Of a DNA stretch of 64,000 nucleotides, positions 42,864-51,729 are shown one piece after another. The translations under genes and the position numbers were made by a program. The number at the start of each line of letters is the position of its first letter. The first letter of the stretch is position 1. Origin of the DNA: Prevotella sp. CAG:485 (GTDB taxonomy: Bacteria; Bacteroidota; Bacteroidia; Bacteroidales; Muribaculaceae); NCBI GenBank assembly GCA_000437495.1, contig FR897805.1:3870-67869 (forward strand), read 5' to 3'. Under the pieces are notes generated by a model, which saw only the letters and a program-made list of their open reading frames with translations, made no database searches and was not told the origin of the DNA.

Positions 42864-45800
42864 ATGCGAAAACCTATTCTTGGACTTATGGCAGCCTCAT
42901 TGGCAATAGCCATAGCCGCGCCCATCGGGGTGAAACAGGTGCTCACAGTGAAGACCCAGCGGACGGAGAAAGCCGTTGAGCAGGGTACAGCTGCCGAGAC
43001 TCTCACCACTCCGACGCTGCAACAGCCATCATTCGAGGGTCGCAGCGACATCAAGAGCGCTCCCAACGACGATGCACAGAAGGAGTCGACCGTACAGCTG
43101 GCTCCCACGCGCAACGCAAACGGACTCTTCCTGGAAGATTTCCAACAGAACGGAACTGTAAAGTTTATTGACGTAGAAAACGATGGAAAATGCTGGTATT
43201 GGGGTAGTTCCTCCAAATGCCTCATCCACTCGTACGACGGCGAACACAACAAAGATGACTGGGCTATCCTCCGCAAACAGGTGCAGTTGGAAGCCGGCAA
43301 AGTCTACAGCCTCAGCCTCGACACTCGAGTATATTCTGCAGGCACCAAAGAGAAATTTGCAGTAATGTTGGGCAATGACTCAACAATCAGCGCCATGACC
43401 AATGTGGCAATGAGTACTGTAACAGTCGACAACGGCAGTTACGAAAACATCCACTCGGTATTCACAGTGCCTACCACCGGAAAATACTTCATCGGTATTC
43501 ATTCCGAGACACCGAAGGGCGGCACATACGTCTATGTGGATAACGTGGCTATTTCCAACGCCATGAATCCCGGCATCCCGTGCGAAATCACCGACCTGCT
43601 GGTTACAGCACCCGGCACCGACGGCAAAGCTAACGTAAGCTGCACGGCTCCGAGCAAGGACATCAGTGGCGCAAATCTGTCGAGCATCACCAAGATAGAA
43701 TTCTGGCGCGACGCAACTCCGATTAAGACTATCGACAATCCGACACCCGGCCAGAAGATTTCCTTCGTTGATGAATGTGGCGCAGGCACTTATACCTGGT
43801 CAGTTTCAGTTACCAACGCCAGCGGAACATCGTTTGTAGCTTCTTTCAAAGAGACCGTTATCGGCCCGCGTGGTATTCCTTTCCTCAAGACCTTCCCCAC
43901 GGCTGACTCAATGAAAGAAATGACCATTCTTGACGCCAATAATGACTCCAAGACATGGTATTGGGACCAGTATCAGAAATATGCAGCTCTGAGTGCGCCT
44001 GAGACGGGCGACGACGACTGGTTGTTCACACCCCCGTTGATGCTAAAAGCCGGCAAAGTTTATGAATGGTCTTCACTTATCAGCGCAGGTAACCCCAATG
44101 CCTTCCCGCCCATTGTAGCCGCTTCTATAGGTAATGCTCCTACGGCTGAGGCTATGACCATTGAACTTGCTCCCAAAACTACCATCACCAAATATGACAC
44201 CTATTTCTCAAAAGAATTCAGTGTTCCTGCCGACGGTCTTTACTATCTTGGCATACATGGTTGCTCAGAGCAATGGCTGGCCCTTATCAAGTTGATGAAT
44301 ATCAATGTTGTTGGTGGCGCCGAACTGGAAGGCCCCGCCAAGGTTAATGATGCAATTATTGAAGCTGACTGGAGCGGTCGCACCAAGGATGTAAATATCT
44401 CTTTCAAGGCTCCGACCAAGACGGGCAGCGACAAGCCGCTTAACTCAATTACCAAGATTGAGATTATGCGTCAGGGCATTGTACAGAAAACTTTCAATAA
44501 CCCCACTCCCGGTGCTGAACTGACATACGTTGACAAGCCGGATGCTGCCGGTGAATACATCTACCGCATTGTGCCTTATAACAGTGCAGGTCAGGGTGGC
44601 GTTGTAGAAGCTACCGTTAACGTAGGCGCACCCGGCAAGAGCGTGCCTTATGTTGAGGACTTCTCTTCAGCTGACAGATGGGAAAATGAACTGGTATTCA
44701 TTGACGCTAACAACGACGGTACTTGCTTCTGGCATGCTACTTCCACTACTCCTCCCTATGCATGGGTTCACAATAACGGAAAAGATGGAACTACATTCGA
44801 CGATTACCTGATTACTCCGGGCATCGAACTCAAAGAGGGCGACACTTATAAGATTTCTGCCGACGCTTACGGTTATGGCCACAATATGAGCATCCTGATT
44901 GGTTCTGCTCCGAAGATTGCTGACCTTACCAATAACGTTAAGACTGAAACCCTTGGTGAAGACTGGGTTAACTACAGCGGCGAATTTGTAGCTCCTTACA
45001 CCGGCAAATTCTATATCGGCATCCGCGACTTTGCTGAAGCAGGCAAGGCCCTCTCCGATTTCCATGTTGCCAATATCCGTCTCGACCGCATTGGCGGCCC
45101 CGGCACTCCGGCAGCTATCACCAATCTCGTAATCACTCCTGACGCCACCGGCGCTCCGAAGATGACGTTCAAGTTCAACGCTCCTAACAAGACGTACGAC
45201 AACAAGACTCTGGAAAGCCTGACGAAGGTTACCATCAAACGCGACGGTGCCGAAGTCAAGAGCTTTGAAAACCCGGCTCCCGGCGCAGCTCTGGAATACA
45301 CAGACGCTCCCGGTGCTGACGGCGAATATTCATACACCTTCATGGCCTTCAACGACAAGGGCGATGGCTCTCCCACGGAATATTTAGGCTTCGCAGGCGT
45401 TGACCTGCCCGCTCTGCCCACTAATATCGTTGCTACCGATATGGGCAATGGCAAGGTTAAGATTACATGGGACCCCGTGACCAAGACTCTGCACGGCGCT
45501 GAAATTCCCGCTCCTCCCATCTATGTAGTGCTTGAATCAGGCGACACTGACGAAACTCAGCTTGGCCAGACAACGAAGTGCGAATACATCTACGACGCTT
45601 ACGATGTCAACGAGCAGAAACATTTCTGGTATGCTATCTTCCCGTTCAACTCAAAGAACGAACATGGCAGCTATGGCAAATCAAACGACATCTTCGTAGG
45701 CAAGGCTTATACTCTGAGCTTCCTGGAATCATTCGAGAATGGTTCGCCGAAATCACCGCTGGCAATCCAGCATCTCGTATTCTCACCGGCATGGAGCCTC

Positions 45801-47594
45801 TGCACCGATGCCACCTTCAGCGACCTCAATTCATGCGACGGCGACAATGGTTTCCTCGCTCAGAAAGGTTACATCAATAACAAGAGTGTTGCTTCTACGG
45901 GCAAAATCAGCCTCAAAGACGCCATTTCTCCCACATTCTCCTTCTACATTGATAACATCAACCCGGAAGACTACCAGAACGAAATAGCAGTTGTTGTTAG
46001 AGAGGTAGGCAACCCCGAATGGCATGAAATTTATCACAAGAAGATTCGCGAAGTCGTTCCTAACAAGGGCTGGGGCCGTATCTCGGTTGACCTGAAAGCT
46101 TGGAAGGGCAAAGACATTCACGTTGGTCTGATTCCTACTGTAAACTACACAGACGACACTCACGCTTCTTATTACAGCTGGACCCTCATGGACGCTCTGC
46201 GTGTTCATAACCTCACCAACAAAGACCTCGGCGGCAATATGATTATTTCGTCGGAAAGCGTTGACGCAGGTCAGGACGTTGACATCAACGTTACCGTTAC
46301 CAACAACGGCGAGCAGCCTTCAGGCGCTTATCGTGTTGACCTCTACAAGAACAATAAGGTTGTTGACAGCCTCAACGGCGCAAGCCTCGCATCAGGCAAA
46401 TCGCAGGTTATCACCTTCTCGCAGGGCACAAACGTAGCAGACAAGGATCAGGTTGAATTCTTTGCTAAGGTTGTTCTTGCAGGCGATGAGAATGAGAAAG
46501 ACAACACCACATCTGTTGGTACCATTAAGGTTAACAAACCTATCTACCCGGCAGTTAACGGCCTCGCAGCTGAAGAAATGGCCGAAGCCAAAGGCTCGAT
46601 AGCAGTAACCTGGACCGCTCCTTCAATGGACCAAGTTCCTCCCACGCCGTTCACCGAAACGTTTGAAACCGCTCCGAGCTACAGCCTCACAGACGCTTGC
46701 GGCTGGACCCTGGTTGACGTTGACAAGACTCCGGTTGCCGGCTTCCAGCAGTTCAACTTCCCCGGTATCACCATCGGTACCACTCTGGCTTCCTTCTTCG
46801 TTGTTGACAACACAGCTTCCGAGCTGGGTCAGTTTGCCAGCATCTTCGGCGGCAACAACGGCTCAAAGAAGAGCCTCGGCTCACTGCTCGCTTACAGCGG
46901 CACTCCCGACGACTGGGCTATCTCACCCGAACTCTACGGCGGCGCTCAGGTTGTTAGCTTCTACGGCAAGAACCTCCAGGACAATATGCCTGAAAAGGTT
47001 GAACTCTGGTACTCCACCGGTTCACTCGACCCCAACGACTTCATATTCGTGAAGAAGTGGGATCTCACCAACAGCGCTTATACCAAGTACAGTGCATACA
47101 TCCCCGAAGGCGCAAAACGCGTTGCTATCCGTCATAACTTCGAAGGTGGTATCCTTCAGGTCGACGACATCAACTTCCGTCGCGCCGGCGATACCAAAGA
47201 GACCGTTACCCTCAAGGGTTACAACGTATACCGCGATGGCGAACTCCTGAATGAGAACCCCATCACCGCCATGCGTTATGTTGACACCAACGTTGAGGAA
47301 GGTGACCACGAATATGCAGTAAACGCTATCTACGACAAGGGCGAGAGCAACAGCCGCACTGTTACTGTTCACTCCTCTTCAGTAGGCGACGTTCTTGAAG
47401 GCAAGACTGCTGTTTATGGCAGCTACGGCACCATCGAGATTCTCAATGCATGCGGCCAGGCTGTAACGCTCGTAAGCGTCGACGGCACCGTGCTTTACAA
47501 CGGCATCGGTCAGGACAACATGACCATCCGCGCTGCTGCCGGTATCTATCTGGTGAAAGTTGCTGACAAAGCTTATAAGGTAACTGTGAAATAA
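42864..47594 (+). CDS. Large secreted adhesin-like protein with FN3 and choice-of-anchor repeats
   Basis: A 1576-aa protein with a signal peptide in the first 30 residues (MRKPILGLMAASLAIAIAAP). Five jelly-roll modules of the cleaved-adhesin/choice-of-anchor-J type start at motifs such as GLFLEDFQQNG, IPFLKTFPTAD, VPYVEDFSSAD, LSFLESFENG and TPFTETFETA. Between them are three fibronectin-III-like modules sharing 'SxTKIEIxRxGxxxKTFxNP' and a 'PGAxLxYxD' turn. A CARDB-like domain ('VDAGQDVDINVTVTNNGEQP') precedes the last module. The C-terminus 'AAGIYLVKVADKAYKVTVK' looks like a type A sorting domain. Surface attachment or glycan binding is likely but unproven. Confidence 0.82.
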   Translation: MRKPILGLMAASLAIAIAAPIGVKQVLTVKTQRTEKAVEQGTAAETLTTPTLQQPSFEGRSDIKSAPNDDAQKESTVQLAPTRNANGLFLEDFQQNGTVKFIDVENDGKCWYWGSSSKCLIHSYDGEHNKDDWAILRKQVQLEAGKVYSLSLDTRVYSAGTKEKFAVMLGNDSTISAMTNVAMSTVTVDNGSYENIHSVFTVPTTGKYFIGIHSETPKGGTYVYVDNVAISNAMNPGIPCEITDLLVTAPGTDGKANVSCTAPSKDISGANLSSITKIEFWRDATPIKTIDNPTPGQKISFVDECGAGTYTWSVSVTNASGTSFVASFKETVIGPRGIPFLKTFPTADSMKEMTILDANNDSKTWYWDQYQKYAALSAPETGDDDWLFTPPLMLKAGKVYEWSSLISAGNPNAFPPIVAASIGNAPTAEAMTIELAPKTTITKYDTYFSKEFSVPADGLYYLGIHGCSEQWLALIKLMNINVVGGAELEGPAKVNDAIIEADWSGRTKDVNISFKAPTKTGSDKPLNSITKIEIMRQGIVQKTFNNPTPGAELTYVDKPDAAGEYIYRIVPYNSAGQGGVVEATVNVGAPGKSVPYVEDFSSADRWENELVFIDANNDGTCFWHATSTTPPYAWVHNNGKDGTTFDDYLITPGIELKEGDTYKISADAYGYGHNMSILIGSAPKIADLTNNVKTETLGEDWVNYSGEFVAPYTGKFYIGIRDFAEAGKALSDFHVANIRLDRIGGPGTPAAITNLVITPDATGAPKMTFKFNAPNKTYDNKTLESLTKVTIKRDGAEVKSFENPAPGAALEYTDAPGADGEYSYTFMAFNDKGDGSPTEYLGFAGVDLPALPTNIVATDMGNGKVKITWDPVTKTLHGAEIPAPPIYVVLESGDTDETQLGQTTKCEYIYDAYDVNEQKHFWYAIFPFNSKNEHGSYGKSNDIFVGKAYTLSFLESFENGSPKSPLAIQHLVFSPAWSLCTDATFSDLNSCDGDNGFLAQKGYINNKSVASTGKISLKDAISPTFSFYIDNINPEDYQNEIAVVVREVGNPEWHEIYHKKIREVVPNKGWGRISVDLKAWKGKDIHVGLIPTVNYTDDTHASYYSWTLMDALRVHNLTNKDLGGNMIISSESVDAGQDVDINVTVTNNGEQPSGAYRVDLYKNNKVVDSLNGASLASGKSQVITFSQGTNVADKDQVEFFAKVVLAGDENEKDNTTSVGTIKVNKPIYPAVNGLAAEEMAEAKGSIAVTWTAPSMDQVPPTPFTETFETAPSYSLTDACGWTLVDVDKTPVAGFQQFNFPGITIGTTLASFFVVDNTASELGQFASIFGGNNGSKKSLGSLLAYSGTPDDWAISPELYGGAQVVSFYGKNLQDNMPEKVELWYSTGSLDPNDFIFVKKWDLTNSAYTKYSAYIPEGAKRVAIRHNFEGGILQVDDINFRRAGDTKETVTLKGYNVYRDGELLNENPITAMRYVDTNVEEGDHEYAVNAIYDKGESNSRTVTVHSSSVGDVLEGKTAVYGSYGTIEILNACGQAVTLVSVDGTVLYNGIGQDNMTIRAAAGIYLVKVADKAYKVTVK

Positions 47595-47637
47595 ATTCTC
47601 CCATTGCCGGCGTTGATTTGAGGCCGGTAACCAAAAG

Positions 47638-47679
47638 TTTAGGGTGTGCAGGAATTACGGCACACCCTAATTCTATTTT
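47638..47679. terminator. Bidirectional terminator between the adhesin and C1 peptidase genes
   Basis: TTTAGGGTGTGC (47638-47649) and GCACACCCTAA (47660-47670) arms with T-rich sequence on both sides serve the two converging genes. A smaller CCGG-based hairpin lies just before it (about 47606-47630). Confidence 0.8.
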
Positions 47680-47691
47680 GAGTAAACAATC

Positions 47692-49086
47692 TTAGTCTTC
47701 GGGAGCGAACATCGGGTCCCAGGCAGGCAGGGTAGTGGGTTTCTGTTTCAGCACGTTGAGAATTTCTTCTGAAGCATATTTTTTATTTACCACCAGGCGG
47801 AACATATACTCGTCGAACCATTTGTCGGTCATGATGAGGTGCCCGTTGTTCGGGCCTTGTCCCCACGAGTTTTCAACCATCCATTTGGTGGGTTTGCCAT
47901 CCTTGTCAAGGTCAACAGCCATCAGCGTCATGGCGTGTGAGGAGGCGCTGCCGTAAGTGCGGATACGGTCGGCTTTGTTCATGCCGAAGTTGATGCCGAG
48001 CAGCGATTCATAGTCGTAGTTGGCCGGGTCCATGACGCCGCGCTGGCGGTCGAGAAACTTGCCTACATCGCATGAGAAATACATCATTGTGGAGTCTTTG
48101 ATAGAGGCTATGGCCATCTCCTTGATGTTCTCTATGGGCAGATTGATGTATGTCCAGTTCTCACCATCGTAGGTGTGGCGGTCGTAGTCAATCTGATAGA
48201 GCTTCCAGTAGGGACGCGTGGGGTCATTCATCACCATGATGTAGTCGTTCTTCAGGTCATTGCCGGCAAATTCCTTATAGAACTGCTGAGGAGTATAGGT
48301 GCGAGTGTCCACCACTTTACCCTTGGAGTTCTTGCGTGTCCAGGTAAACTCTGTGGGAGGGTTGCCAATGGTGCGGGCGAGTACCTGATATACTCCCTGC
48401 ATCATCTGCTCTTTGCGTTGCTGAATAGCTGCCGGTTTGGCGTTTTTCTTCTTCATCTCGCGCAGCTCAAGGGCATCTTCGCGCAGCTTGAGGCTCAGCA
48501 GGCGGTTGACTTTTGAGGTATGGTTGGCGGTCCAAGTCTCGGGCATAGCCTCAGCGGGTACCACGCCATATTTGCTGATGTTGTCGCTCAGACCGGTGTA
48601 TTGGCCGCCGTCGCTGAGCGGGTTGCGGAAGAGCCAGTCAACGGTACGGTCATCCATGGGCTTGTCGCTCGTATCTATGATGGCCTGCAGGAAGAGGTTC
48701 GATTTCTCGAGCTGGTCGTAGAAGAAATTGTAGGCCTGGCTCAGGTGGAGTTCGTCGAGGTCGTTTTGCAGCATCATCTGCGAACGGAGCACGTTAAGGC
48801 CCGTGAAGAGCCAGCAGCGACCCGACGATTTCTGGTCGGTGATGCCGCGTGAGGGCACTTTGTTAGAGAAGTTATCGTCAACAAGCACAGCTTCCGAGTT
48901 GAGTGCCAGTTTGTCGAGGTCAGTGCTGTTAAGCGCATTGCGGATGGCCTTGTCGGCGGCTGTAGGTTTGTAGTTGTTGCGCATACGTTGCAGCATGGCC
49001 GCATCGATGCCGCCGCCCGGTGTTGCGCCTAAAGCGCCCAGGAAGGCTGTTGCCGTGAGGGCGAAAGTGAAAAGATATTTTTTCAT
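47692..49086 (-). CDS. Secreted C1-family (bleomycin hydrolase/PepC-type) cysteine peptidase
   Basis: A 464-aa papain-fold aminopeptidase. Catalytic residues are visible as Cys91 in QKSSGRCWLFTGLN, His in SSHAMTLMAVD (about 395) and Asn in WMVENSWGQG (about 419). Unlike cytosolic PepC or bleomycin hydrolase it has a signal peptide (MKKYLFTFALTATAFLGALG), so it acts in the periplasm or outside. It may complement the M6 protease in peptide use. Promoter at 49127-49157. Confidence 0.9.
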   Translation of the reverse strand: MKKYLFTFALTATAFLGALGATPGGGIDAAMLQRMRNNYKPTAADKAIRNALNSTDLDKLALNSEAVLVDDNFSNKVPSRGITDQKSSGRCWLFTGLNVLRSQMMLQNDLDELHLSQAYNFFYDQLEKSNLFLQAIIDTSDKPMDDRTVDWLFRNPLSDGGQYTGLSDNISKYGVVPAEAMPETWTANHTSKVNRLLSLKLREDALELREMKKKNAKPAAIQQRKEQMMQGVYQVLARTIGNPPTEFTWTRKNSKGKVVDTRTYTPQQFYKEFAGNDLKNDYIMVMNDPTRPYWKLYQIDYDRHTYDGENWTYINLPIENIKEMAIASIKDSTMMYFSCDVGKFLDRQRGVMDPANYDYESLLGINFGMNKADRIRTYGSASSHAMTLMAVDLDKDGKPTKWMVENSWGQGPNNGHLIMTDKWFDEYMFRLVVNKKYASEEILNVLKQKPTTLPAWDPMFAPED

Positions 49087-49126
49087 GTTGTGGGTTTAGG
49101 TTGTCTGTTATGTTGGTTAGTATGTG

Positions 49127-49157
49127 CAAAGTTAGAGGATAAATTTCATTTATCCAA
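49127..49157 (-). promoter_or_regulatory. Promoter of the C1 peptidase gene
   Basis: -7 TAACTTTG (49127-49134), 20-bp spacer, TTG (49155-49157) on the minus strand. Confidence 0.6.
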
Positions 49158-49185
49158 GAAATTGAGCCGAGCAGGTGTTGTTGGC

Positions 49186-50448
49186 TTACGGAATGTATTC
49201 CGGCAGGGGAGTAGATGCCGTTTTAGCCGACTTGAGTGTAAAGACCGTGATTTCGGGCGTTGCTCCAATGCGGAAAGGAAGACCCACTTCGCCGGCACCG
49301 ATGTTGACATACAGGTATGAGGGACGCTGTTGGCGGATAGGTTCCGAGGCATATAAACCACCCCAAACCATGTATCGCCATGCTGCCGGCGACCACCGGA
49401 AGTCGCCTCGTTTTATTTGCGTCTGCATGGCGTGAGTATGGCCGCTGAGGGTGAGGTCGGTGTTCGACTCATGCCTTACGTGCTGACGCCAGTGCTCGGG
49501 ATTATGGCTGAGCAGAATTTTAAATTCCGGGCCGTAAGGCTGCAGCGGCGCACCACTGTCAACGCTTTGAGTCAGAGCTTTGTGCAAATCACCTATTGCC
49601 GAGAAGGGAGGCTCTCCCCAGTTCTCAACGCCCAGAATGATTATTGAATCGTTGGCACGACACAGAGCCAAGTGGCTGTTCTCAAGCATTCTCCAACCCA
49701 TTTCGCGCTGCAACGACCGCACCAACTGCTCGTTGGCTGCTTCTGCCTTCTTTGATGGCCAATGGCCGTAAGTGGCATAGTCGTGATTGCCCATTATGGT
49801 GATGACGCCGCAGGGTGCGCTGAGGCGCTTCAACACCGGTATAAAGGGCTTCAGTTCAGCGGCATCGCGGTTCACTATATCGCCTGTAAAGACTATAAGG
49901 TCAGGTTTCTGAGCGTTTACACTGTCAACCAGGTTATGGATGAAAGAAGTGTCTTTGCCCCATGTGCCCAGATGCAGGTCGCTGATTTGAGCTATCCTGA
50001 AGTTGTTGAAGTTTTGCGGTAACTGCGGTGAGGCAATCTCCACATTCACCGTTTCGATTTCGCGTCGACCCTCGGTGGCACCCCACCACATTATGGCAAA
50101 GCCCACAAGGCCTAACGGAAGTCCCACATACATCCCCAGCGGAATACGTTTCTTTTTCCACAGCGTGGGAATTAACCCTATCAGCCCCCATATCACCATG
50201 CTCAACTTCACTGCATAGATGCTCAGCCAGGTAAACAGAAGCCACATTTTCGGTGTCAGGGAAGATGAAATATTCTTCCATGGCAAAGCAATGGCCACAA
50301 TGAGCAATACCCAGCATAACGCTGCGAAGGTGAAGTATGGAATACGCCATTTGGGCCTCGCTGCCTTCGGGTGCAAAAGCCACAAAGAACAGTCGATGGC
50401 AAAGGCGAATATGATGTACGACAGAATTATTATTACATCGAAACGCAT
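49186..50448 (-). CDS. Membrane-anchored metallophosphoesterase
   Basis: A 420-aa protein with about four N-terminal membrane helices (residues 1-135) and a calcineurin-like phosphatase domain. That domain carries ISDLHLGTW (about 155), FTGDIVNRD, MGNHDYATYG and SGHTHAMQ. All metal ligands (D, H, D, N, H, H, H) seem present. This layout matches the YkuE/YaeI-type phosphodiesterase group; lipid-linked substrates are plausible given the acyltransferase gene 11 nt upstream. Substrate not determined. Confidence 0.85.
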   Translation of the reverse strand: MRFDVIIILSYIIFAFAIDCSLWLLHPKAARPKWRIPYFTFAALCWVLLIVAIALPWKNISSSLTPKMWLLFTWLSIYAVKLSMVIWGLIGLIPTLWKKKRIPLGMYVGLPLGLVGFAIMWWGATEGRREIETVNVEIASPQLPQNFNNFRIAQISDLHLGTWGKDTSFIHNLVDSVNAQKPDLIVFTGDIVNRDAAELKPFIPVLKRLSAPCGVITIMGNHDYATYGHWPSKKAEAANEQLVRSLQREMGWRMLENSHLALCRANDSIIILGVENWGEPPFSAIGDLHKALTQSVDSGAPLQPYGPEFKILLSHNPEHWRQHVRHESNTDLTLSGHTHAMQTQIKRGDFRWSPAAWRYMVWGGLYASEPIRQQRPSYLYVNIGAGEVGLPFRIGATPEITVFTLKSAKTASTPLPEYIP

Positions 50449-50459
50449 ATATCTTGAGG

Positions 50460-51626
50460 TCAGGCTCCGAGAATTGTCCGGAGCTTATTTTTCAGAGGGT
50501 TGGAGTACATTATCAGCAGCAGCTCTTCCATATATGCGTGTTCCTCGGCCGTAATGTCGGGTTCATTGATTTTGGCAATCTGGCCGTTTAGGTAATCAAG
50601 GAAGGCTTTTTTCTGCTCCTGCGTGTAATGACGTGCGAAACGTTCGGTGTGGTTGAGCATATCGAAGGCTACATAGTTGATTGGGTAAATCATGTAGCTT
50701 CTGTGAATGGCCTGGTCAATGATATGGCAAATGTTGCGAGCCGATTCGTTTTTGTCCTTGAAATCGCCAATCTGGTCAATCTTAGCGTTGATGCGCGGCG
50801 TGAGCTGGAAGTGCAGTTTGCCTTTGAATTGCAGCAGACCCGTCTCCATGCTGAACAGGTCGTCGCGCTGACTCTTCTTGAAGTTCGGGTCGCGGCGTTT
50901 GAGCAGGAACTCGCGCACTTTCAGATAGTCGTTGGGGTCATACTCATAGCTGATGCTCACGGGCAGAATGTTTATCTCCTTGAGGCTTTCCATGAAAGAG
51001 CCTTCCCCGCCCAAAGCAAGCATTTTCACCAGTGATTCCTGAGTGTGGTCGCTGGCATCCTTGGCTCTTCCCTCGCGCTGGGCTATCCACACACTCTGCT
51101 TTTTGTTCAGGATGGAATCATGAATATAGGCAGAAAGCACTTTTGCGTTCTCCAGACCTTCGCGCAACGATGAATTGCGTTTCACCACAAAACAGTTGTT
51201 CAGTTTCACCAGGTCGGTAATCCAGGGATAGATAAGCAGATTGTTGCCTATTGCCACCTGCGTTGTTGACCAACCGTGGCGCAGGAAGGCCAGGTTCAGG
51301 AACGAGGCATCGAGGACGATGTCGCGGTGGTTGGTGATGAAAGTGTAGTTAAGAGCCGGATTGATGTATTTGGCGCCCCCGAGAGTGATGCCTGACGTTG
51401 TGGCCTTTGCCAGCATCTCCATGAAAGGAAACATGATTTGATGCTGGAAGTCATATTTGGTTTTTATTTTTTTCAGTTCCTCAATAAGAGGCGGCATTTC
51501 CTCGCGCGGCATGGTGTAAGAAATTGCGTGCAGAAACCCCGGTTCCTGCACCAAATTCGCCATTTTCTGCTGGAATATGGAGTCGTCGTAAGGCCCTATC
51601 TCTTTAAGTTTTTCCTCTTCGATCAT
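50460..51626 (-). CDS. Glycerolipid acyltransferase (PlsC/LPLAT-like)
   Basis: A 388-aa protein. The catalytic block reads TNHRDIVLDASFL instead of the canonical NHxxxxD (the spacing from His to the last Asp is five residues, not four). It is followed by 'GNNLLIYPWITDLVKLNNCF' and the substrate-binding block AQREGRAKD (replacing PEGTRS). It is expected to acylate lysophospholipid or a related acceptor at the membrane. It probably forms an operon with the metallophosphoesterase. Specificity is uncertain. Confidence 0.72.
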   Translation of the reverse strand: MIEEEKLKEIGPYDDSIFQQKMANLVQEPGFLHAISYTMPREEMPPLIEELKKIKTKYDFQHQIMFPFMEMLAKATTSGITLGGAKYINPALNYTFITNHRDIVLDASFLNLAFLRHGWSTTQVAIGNNLLIYPWITDLVKLNNCFVVKRNSSLREGLENAKVLSAYIHDSILNKKQSVWIAQREGRAKDASDHTQESLVKMLALGGEGSFMESLKEINILPVSISYEYDPNDYLKVREFLLKRRDPNFKKSQRDDLFSMETGLLQFKGKLHFQLTPRINAKIDQIGDFKDKNESARNICHIIDQAIHRSYMIYPINYVAFDMLNHTERFARHYTQEQKKAFLDYLNGQIAKINEPDITAEEHAYMEELLLIMYSNPLKNKLRTILGA

Positions 51627-51670
51627 AAGGGTCGGTGTATGTTTTTCACGCCCGCAGGCATAAGGTGGTG

Positions 51671-51678
51671 CAAAGATA
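51671..51678 (-). promoter_or_regulatory. -7 box of the acyltransferase-phosphoesterase operon
   Basis: TATCTTTG on the minus strand, 44 nt upstream of the start codon. Confidence 0.5.
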
Positions 51679-51729
51679 GCAATTTTATGGCGTAAAAAGT
51701 CATAATCTGTGGAATTATTTTTTCAACTG

